A stretch of DNA of 64,000 bases from Mycteria americana (GCF_035582795.1 NC_134365.1:210644387-210708386); one strand, 5' to 3'. Shown: positions 1-12,095, counted from the first letter of the stretch. The notes: a model not told the origin generated them from the letters alone. Translations and numbers: made by a program.

Positions 1-1249
1 GTGCCCAGGGCTGCAGAGACCAGTTGTAGCATCAGGAATTATGCTCAGTGTACTGCTGGTCCTCAGCACATGGTCTTAAAATCAAACCATTACCTTACTA
101 TTGCTCATCCTTCTCATAAAAATGCTGGGCAGTCAATTAGTTCATATTTAAGTGTATTTAAACCTCATTTAAATTCTCTATAACTGCTCTATAAAGCGGA
201 GTACATCATGAGTGCTGGTTAAATACGCAGAGGACAAAGTGAGTATATTTTCTACCGTGAGCTCACATTAAGTTTGCATTATTTGAAATATAGGTTAAGC
301 CTGTGACTGTCAATTAGTTGCAACACAGTAATGTTCATATGTGGCTTTCATCAAAAGTGCTTCACATTTTGTTAATTATACAGAGACGAATAATGAAATG
401 CTGCATTTTAGTGAGCCATTAACTGTATATGACAGTTACAGAAAGTGAAGCACGGAAAGCTAGACCATACATGTGACCAAGTCGTGGGAACTAAGTGTAA
501 TTTAAGCTGGTTTTTGATGATGGAAGTATTTACCCTCTTACAGCAAGAGCAGGTATTTTGCTGAACCCCTGTCCAAGTGACTAAATAGAGCATCAGAGAC
601 AACGCTGCGGGCTTGTGCCAGGCTCCCGAGCGCAGCTTTGTGTGCCTCCCCGGGTCGCACTGGCCCAGGGGATGAGTCCAGCACTAGCTGCTCAGGTTCA
701 CCCATTCGACCACCTCAGCTTGCATCATGTGGGGCATGGGACTCACCTGAACGCACTCTCCTTTCAGGTAGATCATCTCTGTCAAATAAATATTTGATTT
801 AAGGATGATTCATAGTGGAGGACTGATCATGACCCACAGCAATTTTTTCAAAAAATCAAATATCTTATTAAAATGATTTATTGATGATTAATAAGTAACT
901 CTCTTCTGAATATATCTAGCTTTGACTTCAGCCACTGGATTTTTCTGTGACTGATACACTGGAAAGTCCATAATCAAATTTGTTCCTCAAATAAACAGCT
1001 ACAGGGATCAAAGCTGACTCTCAACCTTCACTTCGTTAAGCTAAGTAGATGAACTCGTTAAGAGTCTCACGACAAAGGCACTTTTCCCAACACTTCATTA
1101 AATCTGTGACTCACCTCTAAACTGTCCCAGTGTTTAATGGTTACCGAAACCATCACAGCTCAAGAATTATCACAACTCTGCCAAATGAGGAGGTACAATA
1201 ACTCATCTACTGCTACTTAATATTTTCCTGCCTGCTTGCATTTCCATAG
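1..1249. other. Intergenic DNA, no gene recognised
   Basis: AT-rich sequence with only short chance open frames and no recognisable repeat, RNA gene or exon on either strand. Confidence 0.5.
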
Positions 1250-1255
1250 TACAAG

Positions 1256-1585
1256 AGGAAAATTCAGGCTGGAAGGGACCTCAGGAGATCAGCTCCAAGA
1301 TCAGCCCCGGCTGCTCAGAGCCTCACTGAGTTGGGTCTTGAAAGCCTCCAAGGAGGGAGGCTGCACAGCCTCTCTGGGCAGCGGGCATGGGTGTCCTCAT
1401 TGTAAAAGAGCTTCTCCTACCTGAACCTCTCATGTTTAAGCTTGTGCCTCTTGCCTGTTGTCCTCCTGTCCTGCGCCACAGTGCAGAGCCCGGCTCTGGC
1501 TCCTCCATGCCCTCCCTGTAGGCACTGGGGCTGCCCTTGGGTCCTCCCAAAGCCACGTGCTTTCGGGCAGGAGCAAAGCCTCATG
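1256..1585 (-). repeat. Old, diverged CR1 LINE fragment
   Basis: Read on the plus strand this begins with a degraded form of the CR1 3' end (CTGGAAGGGACCTC then GGAGATCA) and continues through the 'CTCCAAGGAGGGAGGCTGCAC' and 'CTCTCTGGGCAG' landmarks of the CR1 3' region, so the element lies on the minus strand. It is far more diverged than the other CR1 copies in the window and has lost its octamer tail. The right limit is uncertain. Confidence 0.65.
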
Positions 1586-1599
1586 CTGTATAACCAGGC

Positions 1600-1866
1600 T
1601 CACCAGGTAAGTCCGTACCTACTGCTCTTCAGCGAGAATTCGGACATGGCCGGAGATAATTTGGGCTGTTTAGCATCGTCAGGCTGTCCTCCCTCCTCTT
1701 TTACCAATTTCCTGAAGTTTGGGTCAGCTGCAAGTGTTACCAGTAAGGATTTTGCCATCTTCCAGTTGATGATCTGATTTGTCTGAGGCGGTCCAAGTAG
1801 AAACTGAAGCTCAGACTGCCCTAATAAGGAAGGCAGACACGGCAATAATAGTGGCTGTGTTAGCAA
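1600..1866 (-). other. Unassigned open frame with splice-like edges
   Basis: An 88-codon open frame on the minus strand that I cannot place in a family. Part of it reads MAKSLLVTLAADPNFRKL, which looks protein-like, not repeat-like. A pyrimidine-containing stretch ending CCGCCTCAG (about 1787-1795) could be an acceptor and the sequence CTGGTGAGC near 1600 could be a donor, giving a possible internal exon. There is no recognised partner exon, and the frame adjoins an old CR1, so it may be an unrecognised repeat or chance. Confidence 0.2.
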
Positions 1867-1869
1867 AGT

Positions 1870-2238
1870 GTTACCTCATGATGCTGGAATTAGGGTGGGC
1901 CACCAACCCCATTACCGAGCCTTCTGCATTGATGGGGTCTTTACTGGCATCAGTCACCAGGAGTGATGTGAATTGTGAAATAACGTATTTAAATTTGGAG
2001 TGATTTAGAGATAAACTGGTTTTGATGAGCTGCTAATGCATTATTAATGCATTATTACATTTCATACGTTATGATTTTTATAATGCCTGATGCCACTTCC
2101 TGCACCTTGCACAATCCCTGTGTGCTGTTAGAGGGTTTGAAGAAAATAATTGGTTTTACGGCTATAACCGAGGTGGGAATCCGGCCCATACTGGACTTGG
2201 CCCATGACATCCCCAGGCACAGAAGTCAAACCAAGTGG
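1870..2238. other. Intergenic DNA, no gene recognised
   Basis: Unique-looking sequence between the unassigned open frame and the solo LTR. I see no exon, RNA gene or repeat. Confidence 0.4.
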
Positions 2239-2243
2239 GCAGA
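2239..2243. repeat. Target-site duplication (left copy) of the solo LTR
   Basis: GCAGA directly precedes the LTR and is repeated exactly at 2818-2822. A 5-bp duplication is usual for class III (ERVL-like) endogenous retroviruses, though some other ERV groups also make 5 bp. Confidence 0.8.
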
Positions 2244-2384
2244 TGTTGTGGTTTAACCCCAGTCAGCAACTAAGCTGCTCACTCACCCTCCCCCCCGCCC
2301 CATGGGATGGGGGAGAGAATCAGGGAAAATAAAGTAAAACCTGTGGGTTGAGAGAAAGACAGCTTAATAGAACAGCAGAGGAAG

Positions 2385-2449
<65 letters not shown>

Positions 2450-2817
2450 GATAAAAGAATGTACAAAACAAGTGATGCACAATGCAATTGCTCGCCACCA
2501 ATGCCCAGCCCGTCCCCAAACAGCAATCACTGCGTCCTGGCCACCTCCCCCAGTTTCTATATTGAGCATGAGGCCATATGGTATGGAATAGCCCTTGGGC
2601 CAGTTGGGGTCAGCTGTCCTGGCTGTGCCCCCTCCCAGCTTCTTGTGCACCTGGCAGAGCAGGGGAAGCTGAAAAGTCCTGGACCAGTGTAAGCACTGCT
2701 TAGCAACAACTCAAACATCAGTGCATTACCAACATTATTCTCATACTAAATCCAAAACACAGCACTATAGCAGCTACTAGGAAGAAAATTGACTCTATCC
2801 CAGCTGAAACCAGGACA
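2244..2817 (-). mobile_element. Solo LTR of an avian endogenous retrovirus, probably ERVL-like
   Basis: A 574-bp unit that starts TG, ends CA and is flanked by a perfect 5-bp duplication (GCAGA). On the minus strand it opens TGTCCTGGTTTCAGCTGGGA, a start I recognise from LTRs common in bird genomes; on the plus strand it opens TGTTGTGGTTTAACCCC. The minus strand is taken as sense because a TATA-like ATATAGAAAC lies mid-element in that direction. No retroviral coding sequence is attached on either side, so this is a solo LTR left by recombination between two LTRs. An expanded TAA repeat lies inside it. The ERVL assignment is from memory of the family and the TSD length. Confidence 0.8.
2386..2449. 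repeat. (TAA)n microsatellite inside the LTR
   Basis: An uninterrupted run of about 21 TAA trinucleotides. It creates the poly-isoleucine and poly-tyrosine open frames here, which are not genes. It lies within the LTR, so it expanded from a short internal A/T-rich stretch of the element. Confidence 0.95.
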
Positions 2818-2822
2818 GCAGA
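2818..2822. repeat. Target-site duplication (right copy) of the solo LTR
   Basis: GCAGA immediately follows the terminal CA of the LTR and matches 2239-2243 exactly. Confidence 0.8.
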
Positions 2823-3152
2823 TTTCAACAATGAGGCCAATAATGAGTGAGGGGTCACTTCAAATCAAATGGTGTGACCCAATTATACTGGTGTTTGAAC
2901 TTCTACAGTGCCGACAAACCTTTTTTTAGTAATTAAGATGGGGAGAAAAACAGTAAAGAAAGGCAGCTTTACTGTTGATTTGTCAATAACATAGGGGCAA
3001 ACTTTTCCTATTACTAATATGCCGATAAAATGTACAATATTTTCTAAATAATTGTCTAATTGTCTAGCTATGCATCTGCTTACTTTTGAAGACCAAGAAA
3101 CATTTTAATGTATGGCTAATCCACCCTCATATGACCAATTAGAAAAGGAGAT
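2823..3152. other. Intergenic DNA, no gene recognised
   Basis: AT-rich sequence between the solo LTR and a CR1. No feature seen. Confidence 0.45.
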
Positions 3153-3783
3153 AGAATTACAGAATCACAGAATCACAGAATTGTATAGGTTGGAAAAGAC
3201 CTTTAAGATCATCGAGTCCAACCATAAACCTAACACCAAGACCACCACTATACCATGTCCCTAAGCACCTCATCCAAACGTCTTTTAAATACTTCCAGGG
3301 ATGGCGACTCAACCACTTCCCTGGGCAGCCTGTTCCAATGCTTGATAACCCTTTCAGGGAAGAAATCTTTCCTAATATCCAGTCTAAACCTCCCCTGGCG
3401 CAACTTGAGGCCATTTCCTCTTGTCCTATCACTTGTTACTTGGGAGAAGAGACCGACCCCCACCTCTCTACAACCTCCTTTCAGGTAGTTGTAGAGAGCG
3501 ATAAGGTCTCCCCTCAGCCTCCTTTTCTCCAGGCTAAACAACCCCAGCTCCCTCAGCCGCTCCTCATATGACTTCTGCTCCAGACCCTTCACCAGCTTCG
3601 TTGCCCTTCTCTGGACACGCTCCAGCACCTCAATGTCTCTCTTGTAGTGGGGGGCCCAAAACTGAACACAGGATTCGAGGTGCAGCCTCACCGGTGCCGA
3701 GTACAGGGGCACGATCACTTCCCTAGTCCTGCTGGCCACGCTATTTTTGATACAAGCCAGGATGCCATTGGCTTTCTTGGCTT
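3153..3783 (-). mobile_element. CR1 LINE, 5'-truncated, with intact C-terminal ORF2 frame
   Basis: The octamer tail (repeated TCACAGAA in plus orientation) marks the 3' end at the left, so the element runs on the minus strand. An open frame at 3739-3248 encodes the C-terminal part of the CR1 ORF2 protein after the reverse transcriptase palm, with the landmarks [33 protein letters not shown] and [10 protein letters not shown]. The frame is unbroken for about 163 codons, so the copy is fairly young. It is truncated at about 3783, as most CR1 copies are, and cannot move by itself. Confidence 0.93.
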
Positions 3784-4975
3784 GCCAATGGCTTCCAGAC
3801 TTAATTTCTGATCTATGGATGAATGGAAAAAGCTGATTAGTTTTACTGTTTTCTCTCGTCAGCTAGTTCACGTGACCCGGCTGAAACACCCCCCACACAG
3901 CCCCTTCTGGCTTCAGGCTCTGCAGTGCCAAAGCGCCGGCAGGACACACGGTGTCCCCAGGGGACAGGCACCTCGCGCGGGTTATGGTGCTGTGCCGCGG
4001 CCAAGGCTACCTGTTAAAACCTCCTACGTCACTTGGCGGATCACCACACCTCTGTGACCTATGTGAAGAAAGGGCTAAAATATTTCCAGCATCCAGTTTG
4101 CAGAGGAAGAGTTTGTCTCTTATTGGCCTTCCTCCTTGCGCAGGAGGACGGCGTCCCTGGCCAGGTAGTCCTGTGGGTAACGCTCCCTGCCCTCTGCTCT
4201 GGCCCCTGGCAGATGCCCCTTCCCAGGACAGACTCCCCTTCGCATTGATACTCTCAGATGCCTTCAGTTTTATTATTCAAGCAATATCATAACTAGATCC
4301 ACGTATAAATTTCACAGCACCCACACCCCTCCCCAGGAGGCATGGAGGCAATGGAGCAGTGCTCTACTTCCACACATCTCCTCATGCTCGAGGGTTTTCC
4401 ACTTTTTTCAATATGTACACAGTTTTTCCCATGAAACGCGAAGAATTTATGAAGTCTAACTTAGTTGTTCTGCAAACTTCTTCTTCTTACAAGATGACAG
4501 CTGGAAAATGAGATCAGTATAACAGGGCTGAAGATATCTGCCTAAATGGACCGTGCCAACTAAACCGGAGACTCAGTTCTATGCCAAATCCTGCCAGGAT
4601 CAGACGAGCCAAAGCACTGGAGGGTGAGACCCCCATGATGGCAACACTATCAGGCCAGGAAGCAAATGCAGCACACTTACTTTAGCCCAGTTCTGGGGGA
4701 AAAAAAGCAAGTATACTTCATTAGAAGATGTGCAGCAGGATGTGGTGTTCCCCAAGTTGCCACCCCTGCACCGATTGCACTTCCACCCCACTCCCTCCAA
4801 AGCCTCTTCATGCCTACCCTAAAAAAAATAAAGAAATGACTGCCCCTTGCACAAATATGCCTTATCTAGCTTTCAACCAGCTTGTCCAAATACCAGTCAG
4901 CCTAACTATGGGAGCAAAGCCTCCAGTGCAGGGCAAAATCCAGCAGCCCTCCCTTGCGGTCATGCTGGTACCAAT
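3784..4975. other. Intergenic DNA, no gene recognised
   Basis: Mixed-composition sequence between two CR1 copies with a few moderately GC-rich stretches (about 3880-4240). Open frames of up to 113 codons occur on the plus strand but overlap each other in different frames and resemble no family I know. Confidence 0.45.
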
Positions 4976-5544
4976 ATCACAGAATCACAGAATCACAGAA
5001 TCATATAGGTTGGAAAAGACCTTTAAGATCATCGAGTCCAACCATAAACCTAACACTGCCAAAACCACCACTACACCATGTCCCTAAGTACCTCATCCAA
5101 ACGTCCTTTAAATACCTCCAGGGATGGCGACTCAACCACTTCCCTGGGCAGCCTGTTCCAATGCTTGACAACCCTTTCAGTGAAGTAAAATTTCCTAATA
5201 TCCAGTCTAAACCTCCCCTGGCGCAACTTGAGGCCATTTCCTCTTGTCCTATCACTTGTTACCTGGGAGAAGAGACCGACCCCCACCTCTCTACAACCTC
5301 CTTTCAGGTAGTTGTAGAGAGCGATGAGGTCTCCCCTCAGCCTCCTTTTCTCCAGGCTAAACAGTCCCAGCTCCCTCAGCTGCTCCTCATAAGACTTCTG
5401 CTCCAGACCCTTCACCAGCTTCGCTGCCCTTCTCTGGACACGCTCCAGCACCTCAGTGTCTCTCTTGTAGTGGGGGGCCCAAAACTGAACACAGGATTCG
5501 AGGTGCGGCCTCACCAGTGCCGAGTACAGGGGCACGATCACTTC
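4976..5544 (-). mobile_element. CR1 LINE, 5'-truncated, same subfamily as the 3.2-kb copy
   Basis: Octamer tail at the left end, then the same 3' sequence as the copy at 3153-3783 with only scattered differences. The minus-strand frame 5541-5071 keeps the ORF2 C-terminus ([20 protein letters not shown], then [10 protein letters not shown]). It stops at about 5544, some 60 bp earlier in the element than the first copy, and its flanks are unrelated, so it is a separate insertion and not a local duplication. Confidence 0.93.
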
Positions 5545-6127
5545 CTCATATCCAAACTAACTGCTTTAAGGTTTCTGATCTCTGAGCTGTCAAAACTTGA
5601 TTCCTTCTCCGTCTCCCCTCCCTAAGGGCCAGAAGTCAGGCTGCATCTTCTTCAAATGCAGTACAAACGGGTGCCTGAGTTAATAAAACACAGTAGCCCC
5701 AGCTGTGCATCAAAATTCACGTGCTGCTGCCTTGCCCATGGGAATGTCACCCAGCACTCGAGCGCTTGTAATCTGAACAAAAACACGTGCGGTAAACACA
5801 TCCAGTCATGCACGGACTTTGCAAATACCAGTTTGCTGCTCATCTTCTGAGATGAGGGGAGGACCAGTCACCAGTGTGATACCACATCTATCAAACGTAA
5901 TACTCAAAAACCTCCCAGATTTATTTTTTTTTTTAAACCAGATTTTTTAGGGTAACTAGTTCTTAAAAGGAATGCATTGCTTCCAGAATGAGTGTATAAA
6001 GGATGCTGCAGTAACACCTGCATGCTGTAGCATGCCCAACAGCAGATTCTTGATGTGGCAGCGGGTCACTTTGGCCACCCTGACCCTGGAAACTAAGGCT
6101 CTGCAGACATACACACCTTGTTCAGAC
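5545..6127. other. Intergenic DNA, no gene recognised
   Basis: Unique-looking sequence with a short poly-T tract at about 5924-5934. No exon or repeat recognised. Confidence 0.45.
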
Positions 6128-6603
6128 ATGGACCCGCTCAAGAGCGTCCAGAGGAGGGCCACCAAGATGATCAGGGGGCTGGAGCACCTCCCTGTGAGGA
6201 CAGGCTGAGAGAGTTGGGGTTGTTCAGCCTAGGCAAGAGAAGGCACTGGGGACGCCTTATAGCAGCCTTCCAGTACTTCAACGTGGCCTACAGGAAAGAT
6301 GGGGAGAGGCTCTTTATCAGGGAGTGTAGTGATAGGACGAGGGTTAAGGGTTTTAAACTGAAAGAAGGTATATTTAGATTAGATATTAGGAAGAAATTCT
6401 TTACCGTGAGGGTGGTGAGACACTGGAACAGGTTTCCCAGAGAAGTTGTGGATGCCCCCTCCCTGGAAGCGTTCAAGGCCAGGATGAGGCTTTGAGCAAC
6501 CTGGTCTAGTGGAAGGTGTCCCTGCCCGTGGCAGGGGGGTTGGTCTAGATGATCTTTAAGATCCCTTCCAACCCAAACCATTCTATGGTTCTATGATTCT
6601 ATA
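6128..6603 (+). mobile_element. CR1 LINE, 5'-truncated, plus strand
   Basis: Begins within the [11 protein letters not shown] region of ORF2 and runs to a CR1 3' end (CCCAAACCATTCTATGGTTCT then ATGATTCTATAG). Two overlapping plus-strand frames (6118-6495 and 5972-6208) together carry the C-terminus ([30 protein letters not shown]), with a frameshift near 6205. It belongs to the subfamily with the GGTCTAGATGATCTTTAAGA 3' end and differs from the 3.2- and 5.0-kb copies. Confidence 0.92.
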
Positions 6604-9552
6604 GTCAAAAGCAGCTAACAACCCCAAGTAAGCCCAGCTCTAGCAGCAGCTGAACCTACGAAACATGCTGGGTAACAAGCATCAGCAAAGCAGAGAGATG
6701 CCAGCGCAGCAGCTGTGGGTGCAGGACCTGTGCGAGCCCTCGTCCAGCACTGGCTCCGCGGGTGGGTCCCTGCGGCTGGGACAGCACCGAGCTCTGCGCC
6801 CAGCCCTGCCACCTCGGCTCTCCTCTGATCATGGCTGTTACTTTTCAAGTAAACCCGGGTATCATACAGCTATGTAAAATCCATGGGGCAGTTCACAGAG
6901 CCACTTGCGGTCACCTTGCAGAAGGAAGAGGGTGGCCGTGCAGCCGGCACCGAACCTCCCGTCGGCATCGCTGCCAAGGAGCACTCAATCTCTGCACCCA
7001 CCTCCCACCCAGCGGGAGTTAACGGTGTATTCAGAGAAGATTGGGCGAGTGAATCACAGAGCAAAGACTCACATCACAGCTCCAGCTCAAAAGACCAAGC
7101 TGTCAAACGTGGTAATTCACTGAAAAGGTGCTTCAAGATAATTCCAGTTACCTTCTTGCTGGGGGATGCCTGCAGATGGACAGTGCAGTGTTCCCCGAGG
7201 ATGGGGAGCTCATAGCTGGAACAAAACCAGCTCTCCAGCCTGCATGCTCCCATCCTGATGGAGGCATGGAAGTGGTGCCAGCAGCTGGTGGAGGCTGGCT
7301 TGGAGATGGAGCCAGAACCACCGCACTCCAGAAACTCTCTGCAGCCGAGCACTTCATCGGTGACCATCTACAGTGCACATAAAGCCACAAACTCTGCGTT
7401 GGGAAACTCAAAAGTAGAGTGTTAGATCTTGTTTTTCTTTCCTGTTTAATTTCTTTTCTACTTTCATTTGTTTTCCTATTTCCAAACATGTAGCAGGAGC
7501 TCAGGCTGCCAAAAAGTATAAGATGATCAGGACCAGTCAGGTCTCACTCCTGAGCAAGGCAGCTCTGGCCGAGCTCTGAGCGCAGGGGAATCGGGACATG
7601 AAGATGCCGTCACCTGCAGATGCTGTCACCCTTGTCATGTCATTTAAAATGTGCACACAGGCCAGGGACCTCCCCAGCAGGCAGCAGGGCTCAGGTCACC
7701 CGATTTTGGACAGGGGAAGTGTTTAGCCATGCAGACGGGAGCTGTGCTGTGCAGCTTGCCCTCAGAGGCAGGGGGAACCCTGGCCCCTTTTATCTACTAG
7801 CCCTGGGGCAGCCCAGCTGGTGCCCTGGGAGCCCAGGAGAAGAGGATGAGACCCAAAATAATAAAAAATAAATTGCTATTGCCTATTTCATTATCAGAAG
7901 GCAAGACAGACTGAGGATGTTGTCACTACCTTACCGCCTACTGATGCCACTCATTCACCTCCCCACGCTTCCAAAATCAGCACAGAGTCTCTTCAAACCT
8001 CAGGAGAACCGCACAGCCAAGTCACCACGTTGCAGAGCGCGTGATGCACTCCGGGTATGCCCCAGGGCTGACCAGCTCCTTGTCTACTCACCAGCGAGAT
8101 GGTCTGCACCTTAAAAGCTGTATTTACCTTTGTCTTAAAATAAGTAATTCACTGCTATTATTGCACAGGGGGTTTGAGCGCAGCACACAACGCAGGACCA
8201 GACTGCCGGTCAGGTCACCGTAACTGAACCTGCTGTTGCCCATCCATTTAACAACGCTGCCTGCCCACATGTGCATCATCCAGCCCGGCACCTGGAGCTG
8301 TGGGGAACGCTGATTTGAGCTATGGTGTTTCACAGTTCACAGCTCGGACAGACAAGGGGCACTGACAAACAGCTGCAAAGCCTCGATGGGCAGGCAGGCA
8401 GTTATTAAGCTGCCTCTGACTTGATGGCATCTCTAGCCCAGCAGTAACTGCCCCAAACAGCTTAAAATCTAAAGCAGCTCTGGGCACGTGAAGCCAAACA
8501 TCTCAGCAGTCCTGGGGAAGACACTCAAAGAGGAAGGAGTGCCCCATACCAGCTACCCAAGGCTGCTACTCGTTTGTTATGAAAATGCAGTTTAATAGCT
8601 GTGGTAGGGAGGAAGCATCTTCGGAGAGAAGATCTAAAGGAAGAGAAGACTGGTCCCTTTTTTTACTGATGTGGTCTGGGACCGCTACTCACTCAGTGGG
8701 GATCACACCGAAAGCAAACACAGCACTGGAGAGAGGAGCAGGCTGAGCGAAGAAGCTGCCTTCATTTGTCCTTCATCAGTTTTGTGGTCTTTTTTTTATT
8801 TCAAAAGCATGTGAAAGGTCTTTACATGCTGCTGGATGAAATAGGCACATGAATGCAAGTACTTACTATTACCCTTGGCTGTGATAAAGCACCGAGACTG
8901 GCAAACCCTGCTAAGCAAACCAAAGCACCTCTGAGAAACCACACATGTTGGGATATTTCATATGAAACCCTGCTGCACTCTTGGCTCCTTTCAGACTGTT
9001 TCAGGCAGCTCTGCAAGCTCTGCTCTTCTACAAAAATGCAACAGCAGCCAGCTGCCCAGAAGATGCACTTCACTGTCCTTTGACAGATCACCAGCACTAA
9101 CGGGCAGCCAATTAGCAGAAGTTAAGAAAACCCACAAAAACAACCAACTCATTAAAGAAAAAAAAAACCTCATCAGAAAAGAGATCTTCATAAACAATCT
9201 CCTCCAACAGAAAACATGAACTGTCATTTCTGAGCTGCTGCACCTTGATCAAGGGGAAATCCAGCGTCATTCCCTGAAGACCAGCAGCTCTAGCAGTTAA
9301 GGGAGGGAGATGATTTTTTTTTTCAGCACTTAATCTAACTGCATGAGCAAACAGCAGCAAGGTGGTGGTGGCAGTGGCACATCTGAACAGGGCAGTGCAG
9401 GGCAACTGCGTCTCACGGTGCATGAATAAACGCCAAGCAGGAAAGCATTCCCCTCTTCCTCCGGGAGCTGGATGCATCCCCATTCAAGCGAGGCTTTCAC
9501 AGTATTGCCCCATTGCCCGTCTTTGAAAAGCATCACCTGCATATCTGGATCC
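6604..9552. other. Intergenic DNA, no gene recognised
   Basis: About 3 kb without a recognisable gene. Composition varies, with moderately GC-rich patches (6700-7300 and 7600-7850) and AT-rich ones. The open frames here (up to 123 codons) overlap in several frames and strands and show no family motif. Confidence 0.45.
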
Positions 9553-10194
9553 CATCAGTGATCCCTCAGGGGTCTGTACTGGGACCAGTACTGTTTAATA
9601 TCTTCATCAACAACACAGACAGTGGGATCGAGTGCACCCTCAGCAAATTTGCAGATGACACCAAGTTGAGTGGTGTGGTTGACATGCCTGAGAGATGGGA
9701 TGCCATTCAGAGGGACCTGTTGGAGCGGGTCCAGAGGAGGGCCACAAAAATGATCTGAGGGCTGGAACACCTCTCCTGTGAGGAAAGGCTGAGAGAGTTG
9801 GGGTTGTTCAGCCTGGAGAAGTGAAGGCTCCGGGGAGACCTTATTGCAGCCTTTTGGTACTTAACAGGGGCTTGTAAGAAAGATGGGGACAGACTTTTTA
9901 ATAGGGCCTGTAGCGACAGGACAAGGGGTAATGGTTTTAAACTAAAAGAAGGTAGATTCAGACTAGATACAGGGAAGAAATTTTTTACACTGAGAGTGGT
10001 GAAACTCTGGCACAGGTTGCCCAGAGAGGTGGTAGATGCCCCATCTCTGGAAACATTCAAGGTCAGGTTGGACGGGGCTCTGAGCAACCTGATCTGGTTG
10101 AAGATGTCCCTGCTCATTGCAGGGGGGTGGGAGTAGATGACCTGTAAAGGTCCCATCCAACCCAAACCATTCTATGATTCTGTGATTCTATGAT
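9553..10194 (+). mobile_element. CR1 LINE with internal deletion
   Basis: Starts in the reverse transcriptase palm: [16 protein letters not shown], then the catalytic FADDTKLSG motif. After RWDAIQRDL it jumps straight to [11 protein letters not shown], skipping the roughly 100 codons that normally separate them. It then runs to an intact 3' end with the octamer tail (ATTCTATGATTCTGTGATTC). Frames are broken after the junction. The junction sequence GGACCTGTTGGAGCGGG reads as both flanks at once, which points to deletion between short matching sequences. Confidence 0.92.
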
Positions 10195-12095
10195 AACCTC
10201 AACTACGTGTCTGGAATGAGGAGCAAGGAGCTGACGGGTACACAGGTTTGACAGAGATGTCATGTTTCCTAAGAGCTCAGGAACAATTTTCCTATAGCTG
10301 TGTAAGTAATGAATATTAAATGATAGAAAGGAAACCCTTTCTTCCAAAGGAAAGCTAAAATGCATGAGTAGTATCTGGAAGCAGCAGGAAAAAGAGCCAT
10401 TTTGCATAGCAAGGTGGGAGTGCACCCTGGAGCAGGGTTGGGAAGCGTGAACAGGGAGGGCTTTGGCAGCGCAGGGCATGCTCTGATGGCACCAACACGG
10501 TGGCTTCCCACCTCATTCAGCTCCTTCACCTGTGGCTTGGGACCACAAGATTTCCTCAGACCCAAACCTGACAGCCTGTGCCAGCTCACCGTGGTGTTTG
10601 AGTATGGCTCTGATACCTGTTACGTACAAGGAATTTAGGTTCAAGCCTGTCTTCCTTTCTTATTATTAAGGCACACAGCTGACTCTTTCACATCAACAGC
10701 TTACAATGAAATTTCCCAGTATGGATCAATCATTTCACATTAAAAACTGCTGCACTCCCTAGGCACGATGCTGGTAGCTAAACACCTGCATGGAAAGGTC
10801 ACCTCCTGCAGCCAAGGAACTTCTATTAACAGGAACGTACGCTGCAGATACAAACTATAACATTAAATAGCAATTCCCTACAGCCGTTCAAAGTCCATCT
10901 CTTTCTTTCTTTATAACTGAGACAAAGACATAGCTGTCCTTTCTCCAGTAGCAGGCTTTTCCCCCTGGAGTTTGAAAGCCCAGATGAGTCACCACAAAGA
11001 ACACTTGACGGGCAGTCCCAGACTGTGGAGACACACGGAAATATGCAATTTATGGTGAAAGTTAGGTTTGTGAACTTACTCTCTGCTCTTCTGTTAAGAT
11101 TTCTCAGCTGGGAGAGCTTGCCCACTCAAAGAAATTTGGCACACAAGCCGCATGGCCAGATCTCCAATACAAACAAGCCTCTGTTTCTGCAGAAGCATTT
11201 TATTTGATATAAAAGAATTTAAGTAGACATTAGCAAAATTGAGAAACAGCTGTCAAATAAGCAAACTTTAGTTTTCAAAGGATCTGGTTGTATTTCACAT
11301 GATTACTCGAGAAAAACAACCCAATACTAGCTGATTAGATTTGGGTGGCATTTGCCAACACGATGTGACCCCTCCGAAGACAGGACATTCTTAGGATATT
11401 GCCTATTTTATCAGCTAGTCCCTTGAGAGGGCCGAGGAGCGGCAAGAGGTAACCAAGACTTACGGTGCTATATCACCATCTAGGGGACTGAGTCACGTCT
11501 CAGCCCGTGCGAGAGGCATGTGCAGCTGGCAGCCCAGCGCTGGGTGAGAAGGGCACCGCTTTTAAATAAAATAGCACTCTTCCAGCCCCAAACCCCCACT
11601 TTCCCTGCCTTTTCCATATGACTCATTTGTCACACAGCTCTTCAAACCTCCTATTTTTACCTGCACTACATCTCTCTCACCCTTTTTTTCAGTTTTCATC
11701 TAATTTTACCGTGTATTGTGCTACGCTAGTCTTCATTTTCCCTGCCTGTTGCCACCAATAAGTACTGATTATATATACACCTAAGTATGTGCTATAAAAA
11801 ATCGGATACTTTTAAGAGGGATTAGACTGGTTAAACACAATTGAAACAAAAATTTATTTTTAAAAGCCAGTAAGCCCATGAATGCAGAGCAATTTGCTAC
11901 AAGAAGAAAAAATAAAATCAAACCTGACTTTGGGAAATGAACGCTCACCTTCCGTCACATCAAGATTAGCACTGAGGAGCACAGTGCATCTCCCTTTTCT
12001 TTCTGTTCGTCCCAGACTTTACTGAGTGCAGTTGCAGCCAAAGTCCTCAGTTCATACGATGCATGGGCACTCTGGGTCTCACTTTCTGAAAAAGG
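10195..12095. other. Intergenic DNA, no gene recognised
   Basis: AT-rich, unique-looking sequence with no long open frame and no recognisable repeat. Confidence 0.5.

Noticed and set aside
2279-2692. Poly-isoleucine and poly-tyrosine open frames
   Set aside because: Translations of the (TAA)n microsatellite inside the LTR.
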